Part shown: piece by piece, positions 42,927 to 52,223 of the stretch | How positions within the stretch are numbered: the first letter of the stretch is position 1 | How the letters are laid out: each line of letters opens with the position of its first letter | Assembly: GCF_001651875.1 (NCBI RefSeq) | Contig: NZ_LNQB01000102.1 | Span: forward strand, 1-64,000 | Direction: 5' to 3' | DNA: 64,000 nucleotides | From: Sinorhizobium saheli | GTDB lineage: Bacteria; Pseudomonadota; Alphaproteobacteria; Rhizobiales; Rhizobiaceae | The notes under the pieces: generated by a model | What the model saw: only the letters and a program-made list of their open reading frames with translations | Told to the model about the DNA's origin: nothing | The model's database searches: none | Program-made: the position numbers and the translations under genes

Positions 42927-43445
42927 TCACTCGGACGCGCTTGCCTCCACCGGCCGCGCGGCGAGCCGCGCCCTCGCCCAAATCCACGCTGCCGCGGCGC
43001 AAATCGCCACTTCCGCCGCAAACGTCCAATGCAGGATGAAATTCAAGTACCAAGGCTGAAACCGCGCCGGGATCTCGACGAGATTGAAGCGCGTCTCCAG
43101 CACCGGATGGAACCAGCGGATATCGGCAGCGATGGAATCGAGAAAGAGATGCAGCAGGACGTTGGCAAGCGCGACCCAGACGAGGATCAGGTACTGGCGC
43201 TTGCCTGCAAGCCGTAACGCGAGCGCCAGGGTGGCGGCAACGGCCAGCCAGAAGAGCGGCGTGTGGGTCCAGTAATCGTGGTGCAGCGTGCGCCGCCCGT
43301 CTATGAGATAGAAATAGAGGAGGTCGAAATCTGGCAGGACGGAAAAGGTCAACCCGGTGGCGAAGGCGGCACGCCGAAGCCCTTGGCGCGTGCCGACGAT
43401 CCGGCGGGTGAGCAGATAGCCGGCGGGCAGATGCGCGATGAACAT
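42927..43445 (-). CDS. DUF457/YdjM-type membrane metal-dependent hydrolase
   Basis: 172 aa. Four to five membrane segments. Family marks: FIAHLPAGYLLT at the start, SVLPDFDLLYFYLID, HHDYWTHTPLFW and LLHLFLDSIAADIRWFHP, where His/Asp pairs form the probable metal site. Full length; the C-terminal helix ends in ARARLAARPVEAS. Substrate unknown (the E. coli relative YdjM is SOS-controlled; no LexA box is seen here). Confidence 0.8.
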   Translation of the reverse strand: MFIAHLPAGYLLTRRIVGTRQGLRRAAFATGLTFSVLPDFDLLYFYLIDGRRTLHHDYWTHTPLFWLAVAATLALALRLAGKRQYLILVWVALANVLLHLFLDSIAADIRWFHPVLETRFNLVEIPARFQPWYLNFILHWTFAAEVAICAAAAWIWARARLAARPVEASASE

Positions 43446-43571
43446 GCGAAATTTCCAGCCCCTGGCATTGCGTGAACGATGACGGGCATCGCGATGGAAT
43501 TGATGGCCGGCAATCGCGATTCAGGCAAGAGGCTGGCGCAACAATCCACAGTTGATGATCGGACGACCGAT

Positions 43572-44384
43572 TTACCGCACCGCCTCCACCACGAAGGCGC
43601 TGATCCGCTTCTCGATCATTCCGCTCCCGAACCGCTCCTTGAGCGCCTCGGCCGCAGCCGCCGTCGCCTCCATCAGGTCCGCGGCCTCGCGCTCCTCGAT
43701 CTCGCTTCTGACCGGGGTTCCCTGGCAGAAGGCGGTCGCCGCGTCCAGGGCCGTGGCGGCACCGTTCCGCTTCTCCAGCGCCTCGATCGCGATATCGCGA
43801 AAGCCGGCGGCCGCGAGGTCGGCGCGGATCCGCTCGGGGTCGGCATAGCCGTGCGGCACGCGCCGCATGAAGCCTGGCGGGTTCTCCGGAAAGCGGGCCT
43901 CCAGCGCCTCGACCACCGCCTGCGTCAGCTCGTTCGCCTCTATCCGGTCCCATACATTGAAGAGGAAACGTCCGCCTGGCTTGAGGACGCGGGCGACCTC
44001 GCGGTAAGCCGCCACCCGGTCGGGGAAGAACATCACGCCGAACTGGCAGACGACGGCATCGAAGCTCTCGTCGTCGAAGGGCAGCGCCTGCGCATCCGCC
44101 TGCTGCCAGACGATCCGATCGTCGTCGGCCAGACTCGCATGGGCGACATCCAGCATCGGCTGGTTGAGATCGGTTACGACAAGCTGCGCCTCGACATCGA
44201 GTCTGGCCGCCAGCGCCCGGGTGACGACGCCGGTGCCGGCGGCGACTTCGAGCACGTCGAGAGGTTTCAGCCGCGCCACCCGCTCGGCGAGATCGGCCGC
44301 ATAGGGCTCGAAGATCAGCGGCACCATCAGCCGCTGGTAGATCTCGGGTATCGCCCCGGCAAAGAGCTTGTCCTTTTCCGCCAT
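43572..44384 (-). CDS. SAM-dependent methyltransferase
   Basis: 270 aa, ATG 44384 with GGGAGAAGG. SAM-binding motif I VLEVAAGTGVVTRAL (about 45), motif II acidic VVTDLNQPML, then QADAQALPFDDESFDAVVCQ and REVARVLKPGGRFLFNVWDR, the class I layout of the UbiE/Methyltransf_11 type. Soluble. The substrate is not indicated by the neighbours. Confidence 0.85.
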   Translation of the reverse strand: MAEKDKLFAGAIPEIYQRLMVPLIFEPYAADLAERVARLKPLDVLEVAAGTGVVTRALAARLDVEAQLVVTDLNQPMLDVAHASLADDDRIVWQQADAQALPFDDESFDAVVCQFGVMFFPDRVAAYREVARVLKPGGRFLFNVWDRIEANELTQAVVEALEARFPENPPGFMRRVPHGYADPERIRADLAAAGFRDIAIEALEKRNGAATALDAATAFCQGTPVRSEIEEREAADLMEATAAAAEALKERFGSGMIEKRISAFVVEAVR

Positions 44385-44576
44385 GGCCCTTCTCCCCTTG
44401 TCGATGGACCGCGCCTGCCGGCGGCCCTCACCAAAGGATCATACGTCCTCGCGCAGCCTTTCCGAAGCGCCATTCATGTGACGAGGGAAAGTGCTGCGCC
44501 TTCAGGTTGTTGGGATCATTTCTGAATGTTGCGACGCTGGCCATACCTTGCGTCAGGTGCACGCTCTGCCGCCGCC

Positions 44577-45485
44577 TCACCGGTACCCCGTCGCATCCGC
44601 CGGCTTGTTCGCCTCCACAACCTCGTCCATGTAGCGCCAGCAATCGGGCCGCGAACCGTCGAGGTCGGTGAAGCCGTAGACCTGCGCGAGCCCGCCGCTC
44701 GAAAGCGACTGCGCATTGAAGCGCGCCTTCTCCGGATCAGCCGCGAGAGCGGCCACCGCGCGACCAACGAAACGCGGCGTCTCCGAGATCACGAAGTGCG
44801 GCTGATGTCTCGTCGCGTCGCGCCAGTTCTCCTCCGTCACGCCGAAGGCCTCCAGCATCATCTCCGAGCGCAGCCAGCCCGGGGTGAGCGAGACGGCGGT
44901 GGCGCCGTGCGGCGCGAGGTCCTTGGCGTGTACCCAGGCCATGCGGTTGGCAGCGGTCTTGGCGAGATCATAGAAGGGCGAATTCCGGTAGTGACCGGCA
45001 TTATAATCGGCCGTGCCGTCGGTCACCTCGACGAGCAGGCCGCCGGGCCGCTCGATCAAGAGCGGCAGCGCATGATGGGCGGTGATCAGATGCGTGTCGA
45101 TCGCCAGCCGCAGGATCCTCAGCCCGTTGTCGAGGTCGTGCTCCCAGACCGGCGTGTTCCACTCGAAGAGCTTCTCCCCGCCCCAGATGTCGTTGATGAG
45201 CATGTCGAGCCGGCCCGTCTCGCGGCGGATGCGCTCGACGAGCGCCTGCACCGCCTCCGGCTTCAGGTGATCCACCTGCACGGCGATCCCCTTCCCGCCT
45301 GCGGCGGTCACAAGCTCGGCAGTCTCCTCGATCGTCTCGGGTCGCTGATAGTCCGATTGTTCACTGCGCGTCGTCCGCCCGGTGACATAGACCGTAGCGC
45401 CCGCCGCACCGAGTTCTACCGCGATACCGCGGCCGGCGCCGCGTGTTGCACCCGCGACCAGCGCCACCTTGCCTTCGAGCATCAT
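44577..45485 (-). CDS. Short-chain dehydrogenase/reductase
   Basis: 302 aa. Cofactor site ALVAGATRGAGRGIA, then TGRTTRS (NADP preference), INDIWGG in place of the usual NNAG, catalytic YxxxK as FYDLAKTAAN, and TPGWLRSEMM. ATG 45485 or 45482 follow GGAGGAGGAG. The gene is divergent from a TetR-type regulator with 84 bases between, which suggests local control. Longer than the typical 250 aa because of an extended C-terminus (YGFTDLDGSRPDCWRYMDEV). Confidence 0.85.
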   Translation of the reverse strand: MMLEGKVALVAGATRGAGRGIAVELGAAGATVYVTGRTTRSEQSDYQRPETIEETAELVTAAGGKGIAVQVDHLKPEAVQALVERIRRETGRLDMLINDIWGGEKLFEWNTPVWEHDLDNGLRILRLAIDTHLITAHHALPLLIERPGGLLVEVTDGTADYNAGHYRNSPFYDLAKTAANRMAWVHAKDLAPHGATAVSLTPGWLRSEMMLEAFGVTEENWRDATRHQPHFVISETPRFVGRAVAALAADPEKARFNAQSLSSGGLAQVYGFTDLDGSRPDCWRYMDEVVEANKPADATGYR

Positions 45486-45569
45486 CTCCTCCTCCCTGGG
45501 AAAATCATCTGGCCTATGCCGCTCCACCGATATATAAACGCTTATTCGGTTATAAATAAAGGTAAAAAA

Positions 45570-46151
45570 ATGCCTCGTCCTAAAACCCTCCCCAACGAGG
45601 AGGTGCTCGACGCCGCCCTTGCAATTATTCGCAGAGAGGGACCTGACGCCCTGACCTTCGCGGCCCTTTCCGCCGCATGCCGTCTTTCCGCCTCCACCCT
45701 GGTGCAGCGCTTCGGGACCAAAACCGGTCTCGTCCGGGCCACCTTGCTGCAGGCCTGGGACCGGCTCGACCGGCTGACCGCAGAACTCGCGGCCAGCACG
45801 GCCAAGACGCCGGCGGGCGCCGTGGCGCTGCTCGTCGGCCTCTCCGGCGACTATGGCGCGATAGAAAGCTATGCGGACGACCTCCTGATCCTGCGGGAGG
45901 ACCTGCGCGACCCTCTCCTGCGCGCCCGCGGCGCCTCCTGGCGCGACGTCCTCTCCGGCGCCCTCGAGGAGCGCTTCGCACATATGCCAGGCGCGCCGGC
46001 CGGCATCGGCCTTATGATGGCCGCACAATGGCAGGGCGCGCTTCTCTGGTGGAGCTTCGATCCACGCGTGCCGGTCACCGTTTTCGTCAAGGAAAGTCTG
46101 GAGCACTTCGTCGCCGCCTTCAGGCAGGCCCGGGAAACGCATTCGAGCTGA
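45570..46151 (+). CDS. TetR-family regulator
   Basis: 193 aa, ATG 45570 with AAAGG. N-terminal helix-turn-helix: EEVLDAALAIIRREGPDALT, FAALSAACRLSASTLVQRFG, a typical TetR DNA-binding part, then a ligand domain. The divergent spacer has a partial dyad (TATATAA ... TTATAAATA around 45532-45558), a likely operator for itself and the SDR gene. The ligand may be the SDR substrate. Confidence 0.8.
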   Translation: MPRPKTLPNEEVLDAALAIIRREGPDALTFAALSAACRLSASTLVQRFGTKTGLVRATLLQAWDRLDRLTAELAASTAKTPAGAVALLVGLSGDYGAIESYADDLLILREDLRDPLLRARGASWRDVLSGALEERFAHMPGAPAGIGLMMAAQWQGALLWWSFDPRVPVTVFVKESLEHFVAAFRQARETHSS

Positions 46152-46245
46152 TGGCGGCGGCCGGGTCCCTCTCTGAAGAGACCACTTGCGCTCACGCCCC
46201 CGCCCGCTACGCTATCCGGCGACCAACCATGCAAGGAGCGAGACA

Positions 46246-47156
46246 ATGGAATATCGTCAGCTCGGCCGCTCCGGCCTCAGGATCTCGACCGTCACCATGG
46301 GAACGATGACGATCGGCGGCGGCGGCAAGTTCGCCCAGGTCGGCGATGTCGGGGTCGGGGACGCTCGCCGCTATGTCGATCTCTGCCTGGATGCCGGCGT
46401 CAACCTGATCGACACCGCCGATATCTACTCGACCGGGACCTGCGAGGAGATCATCGGCGAGGTTCTTGGCGGCAAGCGCAAGAACGGCGTCCTCATCGCC
46501 ACCAAGGCGCGCTTCTCCATGGGGCCTGGACCGAACGACGGCGGGCTGTCGCGCCACCATCTGATCAGCGCCTGCGAGGCGAGCCTCAGGCGGCTGAAGA
46601 CCGACGTCATCGACCTCTACCAGGTGCACGAATGGGACGGCCAGACGCCGCTCGAGGAAACCCTGGAGGCGCTCGACACGCTCGTGCGCCAGGGCAAGGT
46701 GCGCTATATCGGCTGCTCCAACTATTCCGGCTGGCACATCATGAAGGCCCTCGGCATCAGCGCGCTCGAACATCGCCAGCGCTTCGTCAGCCAGCAGATC
46801 CACTACACACTGGAATCCCGCGATGCCGAATACGAACTGATCCCGATTTCGATCGATCAGGGCCTCGGTATCCTCGTCTGGAGCCCGCTCGCGGGGGGCC
46901 TCCTTTCCGGCAAGCACCGGCGCGGCGAGACGCCGGAGGGCACCCGCCAGCTCGCCGGCTGGAACGAGCCGCCGATCCGCGACGAGGAACGGCTCTGGAA
47001 GATCGTCGACATGCTGGTGGCGATCGCCGCGGAACGCAACGTCTCCCCGGCGCCGTCAGCCTCCCGCCCGTGATCTACCCCTATTGGCACCAGCTCTGGA
47101 CCGCCAAGGACCGGCTCGGCGAGGCCGACCTGTCGCTGCTGGGCCCGCATGTGTGA
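46246..47156 (+). pseudogene. Aldo/keto reductase with internal deletion
   Basis: ATG 46246 with AAGGAG. The first 265 codons are a normal AKR: MEYRQLGRSGLRISTVTMGT, catalytic Asp/Tyr in DTADIYSTG, Lys in IATKARF, His in YQVHEWDG, and CSNYSGWH. At 47040 ERNVSPA joins, in another frame, to AVSLPPVIYPYWHQLWTAKD and RLGEADLSLLGPHV, the true family C-terminus. About 45-50 residues between them (Q.ALAWLL..P.V.S.IIGARTEEQL type, which binds the NADPH phosphate) are absent and the frame is lost; as read, the protein stops at 47073. Probably inactive. Confidence 0.8.
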
Positions 47157-47208
47157 GCGTGGCGCGGTCTCAAGCGAAGCGCTCGCGGGGTTGCCCCCTC
47201 TAACTCCT

Positions 47209-49197
47209 CTACGGCCGCACCGCTCCGACGCGCGTCTCTCCAAAGACCGCCCGCTCAAGGGACGGCGCCAGCGACTCCGCATAGGGCGTAGCGATATGGT
47301 GCCGGTCGCGGAAGGTCAGCTTGCCGTCGATGACCGCAGGGCACGTCGTCCTGTCGCAGAAGAGATCGACGACATCGACATAGGACGCGCGCATCGCCAC
47401 GGCCGCCTTTCTTTCGGCGGCGGGAATGGTCTCCTCCACCGCTTCGCTGCGCGGCGTGTCGCAGACGCTCGGGCTCCGTTCCTGCCAAAGCGCCCGGGCG
47501 ACGCATTTGTCGAGATAGGATTTATGCACCGGCACGTCGCGAAGGAGGACGACGTCGCTGCCGGCGCGTTCCAGCCTCGCGACGGAGCGCTCGAGGCCCC
47601 TCGCCCAGTCGCGAACATCCATCTGATGGCTGGATATGTGGTTGATGGCGTTGCGGACGTAGCTCGACGAGTATTGCGCAAGGATCACGACGTCCGGCTT
47701 CAGCGCTGCGATCTCGCCGAACACGAGGCGCTTCCATTGATCGCATTCGTCATAGTTCCGCATCAGCACGCCATTCCAGGTCGAGACATCCGCCGCCGGG
47801 CAGGATGACTTGAGATAGGTGACGAGCCGCCAGCCGTTCTCCTCGGCGATCTTCTTCAGGGGCGTCGACCAGTGGTCGGCATGGGAGTCGCCGAAAAGCA
47901 CGATGGTCTTCTTCGGATGTGCGGCGCCGAACCGGCACGCCTTGGGCTCGACCGCCTCCCGCTCGAGAACGCATGCCGAATCAAGCTCGCGCGCCGCCGA
48001 TTTGCGTTCGGCACTTTCCTGGATCAGCCGCTGCTCGCCATCAAGGCTGTAGCCCGCCAGGGCTGCGCTGCCGTAGGCGAGCGTCGTGCCGGCTGCCGTG
48101 AGCAGCGCCGCCAGTCCCAGCGATCGACCGGTCCGGGCCGCCAGCCAGCCGTTATGTCGGACCGGGTTTTCGACGAAGTGATAGCTGAAGAGCGACAGGA
48201 GCAGCGTGGCGGCAAGACACAGGAGCCGGTCGATGATCGTCAGCTCCGGCTTGAGAATGCCGGCATAGACGATGACGGGCCAGTGCCACAGATAAAGGGA
48301 ATAGGAGAGCTTCCCGATCTTTTGCAGCGGCTGGAAGGCGAGAACGGACTTCGGACCGGCGCGGCTTTCATGCGCGCCGCTCAAGAGGACCATCACCGTT
48401 CCGAGAACCGGAACGAGCGCGATCGAGCCCGGAAAGGGTATCTCCTCCGTCACGGTCAGATAGGCGGTGGCGATGAGCAGCAGGCCGAGCCAGCCGAGGG
48501 CGGGCGAGAAGCGAAAGCGCCGCGCCCATTCCTGCGGCAGAGCCATCGAGGCGAGGCCGCCGAAGGCGAATTCCCAGGCTCTCAGCGGTGAGAAATAGAA
48601 GGCCCAGGGCTGAGACACGGCCGTCATGTGCCAGCAGAATGCAAAGGACACAGCCGCGACGACACCGAGGAGAAGGAAAAGGCCGGCCTTTCCCGGCCGA
48701 AGCCGCGCTAAGACGAGAAGCAGCGCCGGCCAGACGAGGTAGAATTGCTCCTCCACCGAGAGTGACCAGAAATGAATGAACGGGTTGTTCGACGCGTCCG
48801 AGGCGAAGTAATCGACCGCCCACCGGATCAGCCAAAGATTGATCATATAGGCCGAGGCGAAGAGCGATCCCTTGGAATAGAACTGCTGTTCGGAGGGCGA
48901 AAGGATGAAATAACCGAAAATCAGCGTCGTCAAGATCACGAACAGGGCGGCGGGCAGCAGCCGGCGCGCACGGCGCGCGTAGAAGCGCCAGAGGTCGACC
49001 GTGCCGCTCCTGGCGATCTCCTGCTGCAGGTGCCGGGTGATCAGAAAGCCCGATATGACGAAGAAGATATCGACGCCGACAAATCCGCCGGGCAGGTCCG
49101 TCATCCCGAAATGGAAGGCGACGACGCCGGACACGGCCAAAGCGCGCAGGCCTTCGATGTCCGGGCGAAAGCTTGCCGAGGCTGCCTGTAAACTCAT
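47209..49197 (-). CDS. OafA-type membrane acyltransferase with SGNH domain
   Basis: 662 aa from ATG 49197. Residues 1-390: acyltransferase-3 domain with about ten membrane helices (FRPDIEGLRALAVSGVVAFH, GGFVGVDIFFVISGFLITRH, FWSLSVEEQFYLVWP, SYSLYLWHWPVIVYAG). Residues 420-662: SGNH hydrolase-like domain with GDSHADHW and late FRDRHHIATPY, the catalytic Ser and Asp-His. These proteins add acetyl or similar groups to surface polysaccharides (O-antigen, Nod factor or succinoglycan in rhizobia). The acceptor is not shown. Confidence 0.85.
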   Translation of the reverse strand: MSLQAASASFRPDIEGLRALAVSGVVAFHFGMTDLPGGFVGVDIFFVISGFLITRHLQQEIARSGTVDLWRFYARRARRLLPAALFVILTTLIFGYFILSPSEQQFYSKGSLFASAYMINLWLIRWAVDYFASDASNNPFIHFWSLSVEEQFYLVWPALLLVLARLRPGKAGLFLLLGVVAAVSFAFCWHMTAVSQPWAFYFSPLRAWEFAFGGLASMALPQEWARRFRFSPALGWLGLLLIATAYLTVTEEIPFPGSIALVPVLGTVMVLLSGAHESRAGPKSVLAFQPLQKIGKLSYSLYLWHWPVIVYAGILKPELTIIDRLLCLAATLLLSLFSYHFVENPVRHNGWLAARTGRSLGLAALLTAAGTTLAYGSAALAGYSLDGEQRLIQESAERKSAARELDSACVLEREAVEPKACRFGAAHPKKTIVLFGDSHADHWSTPLKKIAEENGWRLVTYLKSSCPAADVSTWNGVLMRNYDECDQWKRLVFGEIAALKPDVVILAQYSSSYVRNAINHISSHQMDVRDWARGLERSVARLERAGSDVVLLRDVPVHKSYLDKCVARALWQERSPSVCDTPRSEAVEETIPAAERKAAVAMRASYVDVVDLFCDRTTCPAVIDGKLTFRDRHHIATPYAESLAPSLERAVFGETRVGAVRP

Positions 49198-49465
49198 ACC
49201 AACCGATGCCCTGTCCCTTGGTCGCCCCCTGCTGATGCCCTCAGTAGGCGGGAGGCAAAGTTCCATGATGCATCGCAGCAGCCTCGCTGCGACACGGCAC
49301 AACGGGCGCGATCCTGTTCGACAATGTGGCGTCAATAAGGGCCGGCCGCGTCGGACCTTCCTCCGTTCGTCACGACCGATGGAAAAAATCTATGCGAAAG
49401 CAAAGGCTTAGGCCAGCAGCAAAAGCGCTGCAGAAAGGCTTGCGGCCTTTGACGAACGTCTGAAT

Positions 49466-50692
49466 TCAGGCGGCCTGTGCCACCTCTCCGCGAATCAAAT
49501 CGCCGAGCCGGCGAATCCCCTCCTCGATCATCTTGTCATTCGCGCAGGAGAAGCTCAGGCGCAGCGTGTTTTCGCCCGAGCCGTCGGCGAAGAAGGCGCG
49601 ACCGGGCACGAAGGCGACCTTCGCCGTCTGGATCGACTTCGCCAGAAGCTCGGCCCCATCGGTTCCCTTCGGCAGCGTCACCCAGATGAACATGCCGCCT
49701 TCCGGCCGGGTCCAGGTGACGCCGGCGGGCATGTATTTCTCGAGCGCGGCGAGCATGGCGTCGCGGCGGTATCTGTAGGCCTTGTGCACGTTCGCCACCT
49801 GCGCCTGGAAGCCGCGCTCGGCGACGGTTGCGATCGCCATCTGGTTGATCGTCGAGGAGTGGAGGTCCGCCGCCTGCTTCATCAGCACCAGCTTGCGGAT
49901 CACCGGCTCGGCGGCGCAGATCCAGCCGACGCGAAGCCCCGGCGCCAGTGTCTTCGAGAAGCTGCCGCAATAGATCGTGCGGGCTGTGTTGATGTCGCCC
50001 TTGCGGGCGATCTCCAGCGCCAGGATCGGCGGGATCGCCTCTCCATCGTAGCGCAGCGACTGGTAGGCCGCGTCCTCGATGACGGCAATGCCGAGTTCCT
50101 CGGCGAGGTCGAGCACGCGCTCGCGGCCGGCGCGGTCGACCGTCTCGCCGGTCGGATTGGCGAAATCGGCGGAAAGATAGGCGAACTTGACGCGTCCGCC
50201 CGCCTCCGTTGCGGCCTGGACGTAGGCTTCCGGCGTGCGATTGCCGGCCGGGTTCAACTGGTCATAGGTCGGCTCATAGGCGTTGAAGGCCTGGAGCGCA
50301 CCGAGATAGGTCGGCCATGTGACGAGCGCCGTGTCCTTCGGCGAGAGGAACAGCTTGCCGAGATAGTCGAGCCCCTGCTGCGAACCGGAGGTGATGAAAA
50401 TATTGTCGACGGTCGCCGGAATCCCGATCGCCGCCAGTTCCTTGGCGAGCCAGGCGCGCAGCGGCCGATAGCCCTCGCTTACCGAATATTGCAGCGCGGC
50501 ACTGACCGCCGGCCCGCCGAAAATATCCGCATAGGCTTGGGCGAACTCGCGGTCGGGGAAAAGCTCCGGATCGGGAATGCCGCCGGCGAACGAGATGATG
50601 TCCGGACGATCCAGCAGCTTCAAGAGTTCGCGGATTTCCGAAGCCTTCATGCGGCTCGAGCGCGTGGCTAAAATGCTTTCCCAATTCAGCAT
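49466..50692 (-). CDS. PLP-dependent aminotransferase (class I/II, 2-aminoadipate type)
   Basis: 408 aa from ATG 50692 with GGGAGGA. Layout: SSRMKASEIRELLKLLDRPD, IISFAGGIPDPELFP, YSVSEGYRPLRAWLAKEL, ITSGSQQGLDYLGKLFLSPK, DFANPTGETVDR, EDAAYQSLRYDGEAIPPI, and the PLP lysine in CGSFSKTLAPGLRVGW. This matches the 2-aminoadipate/valine-pyruvate-type group related to MocR proteins without the DNA-binding part. Substrate not resolved. Confidence 0.85.
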   Translation of the reverse strand: MLNWESILATRSSRMKASEIRELLKLLDRPDIISFAGGIPDPELFPDREFAQAYADIFGGPAVSAALQYSVSEGYRPLRAWLAKELAAIGIPATVDNIFITSGSQQGLDYLGKLFLSPKDTALVTWPTYLGALQAFNAYEPTYDQLNPAGNRTPEAYVQAATEAGGRVKFAYLSADFANPTGETVDRAGRERVLDLAEELGIAVIEDAAYQSLRYDGEAIPPILALEIARKGDINTARTIYCGSFSKTLAPGLRVGWICAAEPVIRKLVLMKQAADLHSSTINQMAIATVAERGFQAQVANVHKAYRYRRDAMLAALEKYMPAGVTWTRPEGGMFIWVTLPKGTDGAELLAKSIQTAKVAFVPGRAFFADGSGENTLRLSFSCANDKMIEEGIRRLGDLIRGEVAQAA

Positions 50693-50780
50693 GGGGTCCT
50701 CCCGTTCGCGAAGGCCGGAGATGACCACACGGCATGATTTAAGTCAATATTCCTGACCTATTTCGCCATTCTTTATCGCT

Positions 50781-51473
50781 CTATTCGGTTGCTTCGTCGT
50801 CCGCACTCAGCGCATGCGCCTCCCATTCCTCCCGCGGAATTGCGCTGCCGACCGAGAATTCGAACGCCACGACCTTCGCCATGTCCGGGGCGATCTCACA
50901 TTTGAACCGGATGTTGTACCAGTTCCGCCGGCTACGAAACGCGCCGCCCTCGGCCCGAAGCACGCGCCCGGAAAGGACCGGGTCCGCCATCGCATAGGCA
51001 ACCAGAAAATCCGGCTGAAAATCGGCGTCCCAGCGATGCACCTGTTCCATCGCCTCGACGTTGCAAAGCTGCACGATCCGTTCGCCTGTGGCCAGTTGCT
51101 GCAATGCCTCGCGGGCAGCCTTGCTGCGCGGATCGGCCAGTGTCCTCGCCGCGAAGAATTCGGTCGCCCGGACCACCGCTGTCTCGGACTGCGCCGATGA
51201 CGCGGACGCCGGCCCGCTTCCTTCCTTGGCCGGCGGCGTCGATCGGGCGCTGGCAAGCGCGTTGCCTGGATCCGCGGCAACCGACGGCGTCGGCGCCTTC
51301 ATCGCTCGAGGGGGAAGAAGCTCGACGGCAACGACCTCGTCGCGCGGCGCCGGCATAGGGCGCACGAGGGGAAGGGACGACAAAGCGAAGCCGATGATCA
51401 CATGCAGGACGAACGCGACGGCGACACTCCGCCGGATTGTCGTGCCATGCGGCAGGCGCTTCTCTTTGGGCAT
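50781..51473 (-). CDS. DUF930 membrane-anchored protein
   Basis: 230 aa. N-terminal anchor (SVAVAFVLHVIIGFALSSLP), a Pro/Ala/Ser linker, then the DUF930 domain: RTLADPRSKAAREALQQLAT, GERIVQLCNVEAMEQVHRWD, FQPDFLVAYAMADPVLSG and RRNWYNIRFKCEIAPDM. The anchor plus Pro-rich linker is TonB-like. Conserved in rhizobia, probably periplasmic, function unknown. Confidence 0.85.
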   Translation of the reverse strand: MPKEKRLPHGTTIRRSVAVAFVLHVIIGFALSSLPLVRPMPAPRDEVVAVELLPPRAMKAPTPSVAADPGNALASARSTPPAKEGSGPASASSAQSETAVVRATEFFAARTLADPRSKAAREALQQLATGERIVQLCNVEAMEQVHRWDADFQPDFLVAYAMADPVLSGRVLRAEGGAFRSRRNWYNIRFKCEIAPDMAKVVAFEFSVGSAIPREEWEAHALSADDEATE

Positions 51474-51672
51474 CTATGGGCAGAGTGAACCGGCAGCATT
51501 CGGGGCGCACAGCAGGAGTGCGGTGCACGACCGGAAGGAAGCGACACGCAGGTTCGCCATTGCCTTTTTCGTAACTGCACGGGGAAGAGATGGCGTCATG
51601 GTACATGACGGCAAAGTTGCATAGACGCGCCGGCACAACAAGCGGCAAGCTGCACTTGCTGCCGGAAAACGC

Positions 51673-51771
51673 TCAGGCCTCGCCCTCAAAATAGCTGCAG
51701 ACGAGCAGGAAGCAGATCGCAGCCAGGATCAGCAGATCGAAGAGAGCGAAATGCTGCAGAACTGTCGCCAT
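51673..51771 (-). CDS. 32-aa single-helix membrane peptide
   Basis: Reads MATVLQHFALFDLLILAAIC, then FLLVCSYFEGEA. GGAGGAG stands 6 bases before the ATG, one of the best ribosome sites in the region. One membrane helix, short acidic end. Too short for common gene finders. Stand-alone between DUF930 and a lipoprotein gene. Function unknown. Confidence 0.55.
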   Translation of the reverse strand: MATVLQHFALFDLLILAAICFLLVCSYFEGEA

Positions 51772-51842
51772 GGCCACTCCTCCTGGCGGCCAGTATATCA
51801 GGATATGATCGGCTCTCCTACTATAAGCCGCGCCTGCTCATT

Positions 51843-52190
51843 TCAGGCCGGACGAACGGACCTGACTCTGCCGCTCGTATCGATGATGCAATTGAACTTG
51901 CGCCCGCCGGCATCGACGTCGACGCTATAGCGCCTCGCATCGATCTGGCTGGACCGGGTCGGCCGGATCCTGGCGCCGGCGGCGCGGGGAACGACGGCAT
52001 TGGCGCAGATGAGTTGCAGGTCGGCCGGTGCAGCCTGCCGGCTCGGGCGAGCCGTGGTGCGGGATTCGGGCGCCGATTGGCATCCCGCAAGAAGCAGGGC
52101 GGCCGCCAGCACGCACCATTTGACCGGCGATCTTGCCGGCCTGCGCGTCGACAAGGCCTCACCCTTCAAAATTCCTGTCATCACTTCCAT
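51843..52190 (-). CDS. Small lipoprotein
   Basis: 115 aa. The N-terminus has a 25-residue extension, then a helix and lipobox (WCVLAAALLLAGC at about 25-37). Mature part ends QIDARRYSVDVDAGGRKFNC and IIDTSGRVRSVRPA. Start ATG 52190 has AAGGTG upstream. It could also start at an internal codon nearer the lipobox, but no ribosome site favours that. Two Cys in the mature protein. Function unknown. Confidence 0.65.
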   Translation of the reverse strand: MEVMTGILKGEALSTRRPARSPVKWCVLAAALLLAGCQSAPESRTTARPSRQAAPADLQLICANAVVPRAAGARIRPTRSSQIDARRYSVDVDAGGRKFNCIIDTSGRVRSVRPA

Positions 52191-52223
52191 TTTCGCACCT
52201 TCATCTGGCTCGCGCTGCCGCCA

